From Indolivaga capnocytophagoides DSM 22835 (GTDB taxonomy: Bacteria > Bacteroidota > Bacteroidia > Bacteroidales > Dysgonomonadaceae), in contig NZ_AUFL01000009.1 of assembly GCF_000426485.1 (NCBI RefSeq), forward strand, positions 1 to 64,000: a DNA stretch of 64,000 nucleotides, written 5' to 3'. How positions within the stretch are numbered: the first letter of the stretch is position 1; every line of letters starts with the position of its first letter. This document shows positions 54,989 through 61,695 of this stretch, piece by piece. Under the pieces are notes generated by a model. That model was not told the origin of the DNA. It worked only from the letters and a program-made list of their open reading frames with translations, and did no database searches. Made by a program: the position numbers and the translations under genes.

Positions 54989-55174
54989 CAACAAACGAAT
55001 TACTGTCCAACTTATTAATGGGACTCTTAATGAACTAACACTATACTACTGTTGTCCTCCACTAAAAAAACAGTATCCGTTCTTAAACTATTTCGTATTT
55101 TTATAGACTGAAATAAAAAACGTGAAATTATTTATTTAAAGTTATTTGCATTCCTATATGTATATTAGGAACAA

Positions 55175-56119
55175 ATGATAAAATATGATATGATAGATTT
55201 TAAAGAATTACCAGAAGATGGTATTTTATTTGAACAGCTAATCCGAGAATTATTAGTTCTTGAGGGGTTTGAAACTCATTGGACAGGAGTTGGACAAGAT
55301 GGTGGTCGAGATTTAATAGTCGTAGAGAAGCTTAAAGGTGAATTGTCTGAGTATGAGAGAAAATGGTTAATCAGCTGCAAACACACTGCAAATTCTGGAA
55401 AATCATTAGGTAGAGAACAAGCTGGAAATATAACAGAAGATTGTCGAGCAATTGGTGCTGAGGGTTACATATTAGCATGTTCAACACAACCAACAGCTAG
55501 TCTTGTCACAAGATTGGAAGAGATAGCACTTAAACAGCAAATTATCACCAGATTTTGGGATTCAATAGAACTTGAAAATAAACTTCTAAAACCTAATACA
55601 TTTAAATTGATACATACATTCTTTCCAAAGAGTGCTGTAAATTATCAATGGAAAATATATAATGCTTTTTCTCCTGCATTTTGGGCGGCAAATTATAAAG
55701 ATTATTTTTTCTATTTGAGTTCTCGACATTCCAATACTTATCCTTATTTAGAAAGCATAGAAACAATTGTCTCTTTAATTGAAAAAATACCAATTTATAA
55801 GGATAAAAATGATTGGTGGAATTCTCATTATTTAAGACTCCGCTCGGTGTATTATGATGACAAACATTGTACTCATATAGCATATATTGATTATATAATC
55901 CCTCATAAGGCAGACAAATCAACAATTATAGCACCTAAACAATTACAAAAGCTATTATTTGATTCATTTACTGAAGAAGAGCATAAAATAATGAATTTAC
56001 CAGACTGGGATATATTGTATATCGAAGATTCGACAGTAAGTGATAGCTTTCAACTTGATCATAAACGATATTATGAACCATTCATAAAAGAATTTGAGAA
56101 AGGAATGGCTAGGAAATAA
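55175..56119 (+). CDS. Mrr-like restriction endonuclease, putative defence cargo
   Basis: The 314-aa protein has a PD-(D/E)XK nuclease domain at about 14-150: LLVLEGFETHWTG, GQDGGRDLIVVE (catalytic Asp), WLISCKHTANSGKSLG (the conserved K) and AEGYILACSTQPT. This is the Mrr_cat pattern. The C-terminal 160 residues, with several aromatic blocks (PAFWAANYKDYFFYLSS), match nothing I know. It is a single gene inside the mobilisable element with AT-richer codons than its neighbours. A role in restricting modified or foreign DNA is inferred. Confidence 0.7.
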   Translation: MIKYDMIDFKELPEDGILFEQLIRELLVLEGFETHWTGVGQDGGRDLIVVEKLKGELSEYERKWLISCKHTANSGKSLGREQAGNITEDCRAIGAEGYILACSTQPTASLVTRLEEIALKQQIITRFWDSIELENKLLKPNTFKLIHTFFPKSAVNYQWKIYNAFSPAFWAANYKDYFFYLSSRHSNTYPYLESIETIVSLIEKIPIYKDKNDWWNSHYLRLRSVYYDDKHCTHIAYIDYIIPHKADKSTIIAPKQLQKLLFDSFTEEEHKIMNLPDWDILYIEDSTVSDSFQLDHKRYYEPFIKEFEKGMARK

Positions 56120-56323
56120 AATATCTATTAACTAATTGTCCTGCCATTTTAACATAGTTGTTATATTTTAATGAACTGCAGGCTCTATTGACATTCTGCC
56201 ATTTTTATGGCTACAAGTTATTTACCGTCCAATTTCAGTTATTTCCACTTATAGCTTCCCTGCCGTTTTGAGGGCGGAAGCTCGCAGAATAACTGATTGT
56301 CCGATAATAACTTTTATCATAGG

Positions 56324-56347
56324 GGTAGCCTCTCTGTTCAGGCTACC
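56324..56347 (-). terminator. Hairpin overlapping the HTH stop codon
   Basis: GGTAGCCT (56324-56331) pairs with AGGCTACC (56340-56347) around 8 nt. The stop of the minus-strand HTH gene lies in the stem. No clear T run follows, so terminator activity is only probable. Confidence 0.4.
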
Positions 56348-56645
56348 TTCTGAAACTTTGTTTGTAACCATCTTGCAGTAGTTTCTCAATATCAGAGGAG
56401 CGATATAGAATTTTGCCTCCCAGCTTAATATATGATATACGCCCCTCGTTGCGATAGTCCTGTAAGCTTCTTCTACTTAACTTTAGTTTCTTTGATAGTT
56501 CTTCGTCTGTATAAAAACTCTCTCCGTATAGTGTCGGTTTGCGAATGGGAAAGAGTCGCTCCATTAGCGAAGCCAAGCGATCCAATGAAAGAAAAAACGA
56601 TTTTACACGTTCATTGTTCTCCGATGTGATTAATTGGTTACTCAT
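56343..56645 (-). CDS. HTH (excisionase-like) protein
   Basis: The 100-aa protein has an HTH_17-type DNA-binding domain: ESFYTDEELSKKLKLSRRSLQDYRNEGRISYIKLGGKILYRSSDIEKLL. It resembles the protein at 7310-7630 and the one at 56972-57280. It is the third of a divergent HTH-DUF3876-HTH cluster, common in mobilisable Bacteroidetes elements where such proteins direct excision. Confidence 0.72.
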   Translation of the reverse strand: MSNQLITSENNERVKSFFLSLDRLASLMERLFPIRKPTLYGESFYTDEELSKKLKLSRRSLQDYRNEGRISYIKLGGKILYRSSDIEKLLQDGYKQSFRR

Positions 56646-56684
56646 AATTTCGTTGTTATTTTATTGATTTACATGCAATTTAGT

Positions 56685-56969
56685 TTAACACTTTATATAA
56701 CTACCCCAGCTTGTGATATGGAGTCCATAGGGCGAACTTTCAGATGTTAATCGACAAGACCTCATTCCTGTTCGGATATACCAACCATTTTCGTCGGCAT
56801 CGATATCGTAGCAAGAAAAATTTCCTCGTTCCGATTCTTTGTCGTAGCTGTATGCTAGCAGATAATAATTGCCATCATATCCCTGAAGGATATACACATC
56901 GGGATTACCGCTGACACTTTCCCACGCTCCTAACCATGAGAGAGGGAAGATTTGAGATTCATTTTCCAT
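56685..56969 (-). CDS. DUF3876-like protein
   Basis: The 94-aa protein begins LSWLGAWESVSGNPDVYILQGYDGNYYLLAY and ends SYIKC. It is beta-rich. I place it in DUF3876 from the WLGxWESVSGxPDVxI opening and its position between two HTH genes of a mobilisable element. The function is unknown. Confidence 0.6.
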   Translation of the reverse strand: MENESQIFPLSWLGAWESVSGNPDVYILQGYDGNYYLLAYSYDKESERGNFSCYDIDADENGWYIRTGMRSCRLTSESSPYGLHITSWGSYIKC

Positions 56970-56971
56970 GC

Positions 56972-57280
56972 TTATAATTCTTTTCCACTGTGAATAGCCT
57001 GCTTATGTTTCTCTTCCACCAATGGGAGAGCCTTTTTTACATCTTCGGGCTTGTAGTAGGTCTTATGATTGATTTGGGTATAAGCCAATGTTCCATTGTC
57101 CCGAAGTGTTTGCAGAGTTCTAGGTGAGATATTCAATAGCATGCACACATCCTGATTGTCCATCCATTCGCTCTCAGTGTTGCCATACAGACGGCACAGG
57201 TGTTCCATTCGAGTAGCGAAACTCTCAAATTTAGAGAGCATCGCTTCAAAGGTTTTTGCTTCAATATTTATAATCTCCAT
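56972..57280 (-). CDS. HTH (excisionase-like) protein, first of cluster
   Basis: The 102-aa protein has a coiled N-terminus (TFEAMLSKFESFATRMEHLC) and the HTH domain WMDNQDVCMLLNISPRTLQTLRDNGTLAYTQINHKTYYKPEDVKKAL. It lies 2 bp from the DUF3876 gene, so the cluster reads as an operon. It is likely an excisionase or transcription factor for the element's transfer genes. Confidence 0.75.
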   Translation of the reverse strand: MEIINIEAKTFEAMLSKFESFATRMEHLCRLYGNTESEWMDNQDVCMLLNISPRTLQTLRDNGTLAYTQINHKTYYKPEDVKKALPLVEEKHKQAIHSGKEL

Positions 57281-57811
57281 TACACTATATTTTAAAAATT
57301 ATTATTCGTTTTGCTCCAAAAGTAAGCCTTTCAATTATCACATTCCAAAGGAGAGAACCCTTTGCTCCCTTATGTTGTATTTTGCTTATAAACAGGATAT
57401 TTACATTGTAATAACTTCACCATCTTGCAGCGAAGTAAAAAAGAAAAATTCAACTATCAATGGCTTTGCAATCAGGTAGTAGCTTGTGGCAGGGGTTGTC
57501 TATAGTGTAACTCCATTTTTCTCATTTTTAAGGATAAAAATGATTTCTATTACCTCAAAATATGTATTCAAATTTTGAAAAAGAATACATCGTCTTAGTG
57601 TATTGTATTTTGCTTGTATAGTTCAATCAGAAGAGCGAAACGATGACGTTTACACCCTTCGTATATTCATCTCAGCAGAAAGATATTGCAGAATATACCA
57701 GACGAATCTAGTTCGTTCACACACCTGACTAATAGTTGTTTATTTGCAATCGACAATCGGTTCTCTATCTTTTGAAGAGCCACAATATTCACAATTTAAA
57801 TATCAAATTCT
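57281..57811. other. 531-bp divergent control region of the mobilisable element
   Basis: The gap separates the leftward HTH cluster from the rightward mobilisation genes. A 13-bp direct repeat TTGTATTTTGCTT occurs at 57375-57387 and 57603-57615, 228 bp apart. It could be a binding site; no promoter with both elements was recognised. Confidence 0.45.
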
Positions 57812-58351
57812 ATGAACAGTAAACAGACTGACAACAACGAGCGAAAAAAAACAATGCCTGAAGATTACTCTCCTATCTCTTCATTTTTAGGGAGAGCTAA
57901 ATCGGCAGAGCCAAGCAATGAAAATGTTGAAGCCGAATTTCAGAAAATGTTTGCCGATGGAGTTATTGGCGAGACTATGCCCAATCACAAGACTAGTCGC
58001 AAAAGGGCAAACAGTATTGATACCGGTGATTTTATCGAGTCTGACGACAGTACCAATACAGTAGATCGTTTGCAAACGGAGTCGACTGTAGAAACACTTT
58101 CCACCCCGAAGCGTGTCAGCAGTAAACAACGAAAAGAATCTCTAGAGGAATATCGGCAGACGTTTCTCTCTGTTCCGAAACTCGAAGACCGAAAGCCTGT
58201 ATTTATCAGTCGAGAAGTCAGGGACAGTTTGGATGAGATTGCTCGCAAATTGGGAGGACGAAGAATGAGTGTATCGGGCTTTATTGAAAATCTTGCCCGT
58301 CATCATTTGGAAATCTACTTCGATGCCCTTGAAATATGGAAGAAGCTTTAA
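57812..58351 (+). CDS. DUF3408 family mobilisation-associated protein
   Basis: The 179-aa protein has a disordered acidic N-terminal half and a compact C-terminal domain KPVFISREVRDSLDEIARKLGGRRMSVSGFIENLARHHLEIY, a ribbon-helix-helix-like DUF3408 pattern. These proteins stand upstream of relaxase genes in Bacteroidetes conjugative and mobilisable elements, and may bind oriT DNA. Start at the ATG beginning MNSKQTDN. Confidence 0.7.
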   Translation: MNSKQTDNNERKKTMPEDYSPISSFLGRAKSAEPSNENVEAEFQKMFADGVIGETMPNHKTSRKRANSIDTGDFIESDDSTNTVDRLQTESTVETLSTPKRVSSKQRKESLEEYRQTFLSVPKLEDRKPVFISREVRDSLDEIARKLGGRRMSVSGFIENLARHHLEIYFDALEIWKKL

Positions 58352-58437
58352 GTTTGGCTTCTACCAATTGTAAAGTAAGTCTGCACAGTATCTATGACTT
58401 AGCTTTGAATGGAACATTCCATGTTCATGTTAGCGGA

Positions 58438-58550
58438 GCGAGGTTATGTTTTGATTGCATCAAAACCCTCGCTTTGGCTAACCGCCAAAGGGAAAACCGC
58501 TCCCGATGGTCGCAGTTTAGGGTCAGGGTCACAGACCCTTTTATTTATTA
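58438..58550 (+). other. Candidate origin of transfer (oriT)
   Basis: The gap before mobC holds three hairpins in a row. The first is TTTTGAT-tgc-ATCAAAA (58449-58465) with outer GCGAGG/CCCTCGC. The second is CTTTGGC-taacc-GCCAAAG (58472-58490). The third is GGGTC/GACCC near 58520-58538. Inverted repeats directly upstream of mobC and the relaxase gene are where oriT regions normally lie. The nick site itself cannot be located by eye. Confidence 0.55.
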
Positions 58551-58581
58551 TTGCTTTATCAGTAAATAATAATCGGAAAAT

Positions 58582-58971
58582 TTGAGTCAAGACAATCAAG
58601 ATAAGCGAAAAGGTGGACGCCCGAAGAAGAGTTCCATTACTCGGAAAGACAAGACTATTGCCGTTTGTTTTTCTGAGCCGGAACTCTATGCTATCAGGCA
58701 TCGGGCAGCCAAAGCCAATCTTCCGCTTAGTGTTTATTGTCATGATGCTATTTTGAACGGTGAAATAAAAGAACCACTCAAAAAAGAAGAGCTGGATACG
58801 CTTCGAAGCATCTCCAACATGGGAAATAATCTAAATCAATTCGTAAAAACAGCCAAGTTTTTGAGTGTAAAACGTCTCGAAAATATGGCTGTTCCATTAC
58901 TGGAATCGATACAAAATATCATAAACAAGCTTTCGGATGATTGGAAAAATAGTAAAAGGAAGAAGCTTTAA
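58582..58971 (+). CDS. mobC: MobC-like relaxosome accessory protein
   Basis: The 129-aa protein reads from a TTG at 58582; no in-frame ATG precedes it after the upstream stop. It opens with a basic GGRPKKSS segment, then a ribbon-helix-helix like KTIAVCFSEPELYAIRHRAAKANLPLSVYCHDAIL, and the MobC mark LRSISNMGNNLNQFVKTAK. MobC opens and bends oriT for the relaxase. It overlaps the relaxase gene by 35 nt. Confidence 0.82.
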   Translation: MSQDNQDKRKGGRPKKSSITRKDKTIAVCFSEPELYAIRHRAAKANLPLSVYCHDAILNGEIKEPLKKEELDTLRSISNMGNNLNQFVKTAKFLSVKRLENMAVPLLESIQNIINKLSDDWKNSKRKKL

Positions 58972-59872
58972 GGGGTGTATTTCATATGTTTTGGCTGATA
59001 AAAATGCTAAGGTTTTGGTGAGCGAAGGTGTCTTGGAGGTTGATACAAAATCAATAATCAACAGCTTTTATATGCAGAGCCTGCTCAATCCGAAGCTTTC
59101 GAAATGTGTCGGACATATCCCTTTGGCATTCTCTCCTGATGACAAAGAGCGGATGACGGATCAGTTTATGGAACGCTTGGCAAAAGAATATATGAAAGAA
59201 ATGGGAATAGAAAACACACAATATCTCATTGTTAGCCACAGCAATACTTCTCATCCGCATTGTCATATTGTGTTCAATCGGGTGGATAACGATGGTAAGA
59301 CGATTTCCGATAAAAACGATCAATATCGTAATGAGAAAGTATGTAAACAGCTAAAGGATAAGTATAATCTGACTTATGGTAAGGGTAAAGAGAATGTAAA
59401 TGTACAGAAGCTCAAAGGAGCGGAGCAAACTAAATACGAAATCTACCATGTGATTAAAGATGCTCTTCCTAAAGCCACGAGTTGGAAACAGTTTGAAGAA
59501 ACCCTCAAACAGCAAGGAGTAGCTATCGAATACAAACGTAAAGGACAAACCAACGAAATGCAGGGTATTTCATTCAAAAAAGGAGAACATTCTTTCAAGG
59601 GTTCGGAAATAGATCGGAAATTCAGCTATTCCAAGTTGGATACACTGTTTAACGATAGTAGCTATAGTCTGGAGCAACAACAAGATCAACAAGTAGCCAT
59701 TCCAAAAGCCACAGAAACGAATTTGATAGAAAATGCTGTATCAGGAGTAGCCGATGCAGTATCAGGTATAGGTAGTTTGTTTGATATCCAACCATCAAAT
59801 TACGATATGAATGAAGCAGAAGCCTTACGATTAAAAAAGAAAAAGAAGAAAATCAAAAGACCAAGACTCTAA
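58937..59872 (+). CDS. MobB/MobA-type relaxase
   Basis: The 311-aa protein starts MIGKIVKGRSFKGCISYVLADKNA. The relaxase metal-binding motif is SNTSHPHCHIVFNRVDNDG (HxH, near residue 110), in the PF03432 family. It nicks oriT and leads the strand into the recipient using a helper element's transfer machinery. The C-terminus ends in a Lys-rich basic tail. The overlap with mobC indicates coupled translation. Confidence 0.85.
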   Translation: MIGKIVKGRSFKGCISYVLADKNAKVLVSEGVLEVDTKSIINSFYMQSLLNPKLSKCVGHIPLAFSPDDKERMTDQFMERLAKEYMKEMGIENTQYLIVSHSNTSHPHCHIVFNRVDNDGKTISDKNDQYRNEKVCKQLKDKYNLTYGKGKENVNVQKLKGAEQTKYEIYHVIKDALPKATSWKQFEETLKQQGVAIEYKRKGQTNEMQGISFKKGEHSFKGSEIDRKFSYSKLDTLFNDSSYSLEQQQDQQVAIPKATETNLIENAVSGVADAVSGIGSLFDIQPSNYDMNEAEALRLKKKKKKIKRPRL

Positions 59873-59906
59873 AAACGAATTATTAATCACTTAAAAATAA
59901 AAGAAT

Positions 59907-60431
59907 ATGGCACAGGCAGTATCAAACGATGCCCTTTGGGAGAAACTTTCAGAGATAGATAAGAAGTTGGAAAAACTTTCCGAAATGCATAAATTATCAA
60001 ATTTAAGGGATGAGCAGGTAACCATTAAACCTGATTTTCAGAAAGAAAAAGACGAGATAATCTCAAAATTAGAAAAGTATATACAAGGATTGGGTACACA
60101 TTGCGATTCGCATTTCAAAGTTATTCATAAAGATATTGAGCAGTTAGAAAAGAATACGGAAGGAGTATATAAAATTTTGTCTTATATGTCAGCAATACTG
60201 AAAGAACCCGCAGAACAGCCTGCAATAAAGTCAGATGATAAAAAGTCCTTCTTGAATTTCAAATTATTCAAACTTCGGAAATCGTCTTTAGTAATTGCTA
60301 TTCTTAGCTGGCTGGTGTTTATTCTGACACTATTTTGTATGAAACAGCAGAATGATTATGTGATTTTGATGGATGGACATTATAAGCTGAATAGATATTT
60401 AAACGAGACACAAGTGGATACCGATAATTGA
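59907..60431 (+). CDS. Coiled-coil protein with C-terminal membrane helix
   Basis: The 174-aa protein has long charged helices (SEIDKKLEKLSEMHKLS..., EKDEIISKLEKYIQ) over the first 100 residues and one membrane helix near 128-148 (VIAILSWLVFILTLFC). The tail of about 25 residues is outside or inside the membrane, not determined. It is the last mobilisation gene, 34 bp after the relaxase, and may anchor the relaxosome at the membrane. I do not recognise a family. Confidence 0.55.
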   Translation: MAQAVSNDALWEKLSEIDKKLEKLSEMHKLSNLRDEQVTIKPDFQKEKDEIISKLEKYIQGLGTHCDSHFKVIHKDIEQLEKNTEGVYKILSYMSAILKEPAEQPAIKSDDKKSFLNFKLFKLRKSSLVIAILSWLVFILTLFCMKQQNDYVILMDGHYKLNRYLNETQVDTDN

Positions 60432-60510
60432 GAAGATGGTTGAAATAAGCAAAATTGATGGAATATGGGAGTTCCGAACTACAAAACAGAAGATAAATAC
60501 ATAATGCTCG

Positions 60511-60518
60511 TAGCTTTG
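60511..60518 (+). promoter_or_regulatory. Candidate -7 box of the serine recombinase gene
   Basis: TAGCTTTG matches TAnnTTTG exactly and would start transcription near 60525, giving a leader of about 36 nt. No TTG is correctly spaced upstream, so the promoter may be weak or regulated. Confidence 0.4.
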
Positions 60519-60530
60519 CAGTTAATTTTA
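60519..60530 (+). repeat. Candidate right att core (12 bp)
   Basis: This is the second copy of CAGTTAATTTTA (see 51970-51981). If both are real ends, the element is about 8.6 kb long and stops directly before the methylase switch locus. Confidence 0.35.
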
Positions 60531-60560
60531 GAATAACTACCTTTTTACATTTAGAGCAAT

Positions 60561-61211
60561 ATGATTTACGGATATATTAGAGTAAGTAGCGATAAGCAGA
60601 CTGTAGAGAACCAACGATTTGAGATTGGTAATTTTTGCGATAAGGAAGATCTTAACATAGACGGATGGATAGAAGAGACTATCAGTGGAACGAAGGCATA
60701 TAACAAAAGAGAACTTGGTAGGTTATTAAAAAAAGTTCAGAAAGACGATTTGATTATTTGTGCAGAGCTGTCTCGACTAGGTAGAAATCTCTTTATGATA
60801 ATGGAGATATTGAATATTTGCATGTCTAAAGAATGTAAAGTATGGACAATTAAAGATAACTATCGTCTTGGAGAAGATATCCAAAGTAAAGTATTAGCCT
60901 TTGCTTTTGGACTTTCTGCCGAGATAGAACGAAATTTGATAAGCCAAAGAACGAAAGAAGCATTGGCACGTCTGAAAGCAGATGGGAAGCATATCGGTAG
61001 AAAGGAAGGTATCAGGAATGTTCATCTAAACAAAGTTTGTAGTAGAAATCACAATCTAATTTTAAAAGAGCTAGAAGGTGGCACTAGTATTCCGGATATC
61101 GCAAAGAAAATAAAAGTAGCTCGTGGTACTTTATATCGCTACCTCGCTTATACCAATATTAGAAAACCAACTAAATCTATCAACGGACGTTGGGAAAGAG
61201 GTATATACTAA
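60561..61211 (+). CDS. Serine recombinase / DNA invertase
   Basis: The 216-aa protein belongs to the resolvase/invertase family. It opens MIYGYIRVSSDKQTVENQ with nucleophile Ser9 (Ser10 is adjacent). Other motifs are AELSRLGRN (Arg residues of the active site, about 69-76) and the helix SAEIERNLISQRTKEAL. A C-terminal HTH (about 173-196: GGTSIPDIAKKIKVARGTLYRYL) binds the crossover site. The length and C-terminal domain match Hin/Pin-type invertases. It ends 12 bp before the left inverted repeat of the methylase switch, so it probably inverts it. Confidence 0.85.
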   Translation: MIYGYIRVSSDKQTVENQRFEIGNFCDKEDLNIDGWIEETISGTKAYNKRELGRLLKKVQKDDLIICAELSRLGRNLFMIMEILNICMSKECKVWTIKDNYRLGEDIQSKVLAFAFGLSAEIERNLISQRTKEALARLKADGKHIGRKEGIRNVHLNKVCSRNHNLILKELEGGTSIPDIAKKIKVARGTLYRYLAYTNIRKPTKSINGRWERGIY

Positions 61212-61223
61212 GTTCAAGTTTGT

Positions 61224-61318
61224 CGTCCAGTTTTTGAAGACAAACTCCGGTAAAAAAGGACAAGGTATGCCTGTTGTCAGAAACCCTCAATTCTATTTTA
61301 GGGAGGGATTTTGTTGGA
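61224..61318 (+). repeat. Inverted repeat, left copy (95 bp)
   Basis: It encodes the shared stretch VQFLKTNSGKKGQG...FREGFCW. It is identical to the reverse complement of 62055-62149 but for one base (A against G in the GGGAGGGATTTTG part). Confidence 0.9.
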
Positions 61319-61320
61319 TA

Positions 61321-61695
61321 GATGTTAACTCTACCTTTTTGAAAGCTCGCTTGAAAGAAAAGTGCGTTTTTGATGTGTTAAGTATGAGTTTATTCACTAC
61401 CTTAAATTTACCAGATTGGTATTACGTGTGTCTTATCAACTCACATTTTATTAGCTTGTATGTTGACAACTTTATAAATAACACATCTCATTTTCAAATA
61501 AATGATGCAAGACAGTTGCCTATAGTGATACCATCAGAACAGGAATTAGATATATTTCATAATATATTTATTGCTGCGGAAGAGATAAAAAAACAACAGT
61601 TTGCATCATTACTAACGTCCCAAGAAGCAGATAACTTCTTGATTAAAATTCAAAATAGATTGGACAAAACTGTTAGCGAACTATATAGAATATAA
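61321..61695 (+). pseudogene. Silent alternative 3' cassette of the methylase gene
   Basis: An open frame continues from the repeat for 125 residues after FCW (IDVNSTFLKARLKEKCVFDV..., SMSLFTTLNLPDWYYVCLINSHF..., FQINDARQLPIVIPSEQELDI) to VSELYRI. It aligns in pattern with the active end (N...ARLLKAKIK, DVGSMSLYSA, INSNFLFTYYREFIN, QINDIRQLPIIIPTEEQ, VSELYSI) but differs in sequence. No start codon, promoter or upstream gene body is present, so it is a stored variant. Confidence 0.85.

Noticed and set aside
57375-57615. TTGTATTTTGCTT direct repeat as a replication iteron
   Set aside because: Only two copies 228 bp apart, no Rep protein, and AT-rich background make an origin unlikely.
58336-58569. 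Open frame of 77 aa between DUF3408 and mobC
   Set aside because: It overlaps the candidate oriT hairpins and the DUF3408 stop, and the translation has no protein-like pattern.
61123-61223. 5' part of the frame leading into the silent methylase cassette
   Set aside because: It overlaps the serine recombinase in another frame and shows no similarity to the methylase body; only the part from the repeat onward is related.
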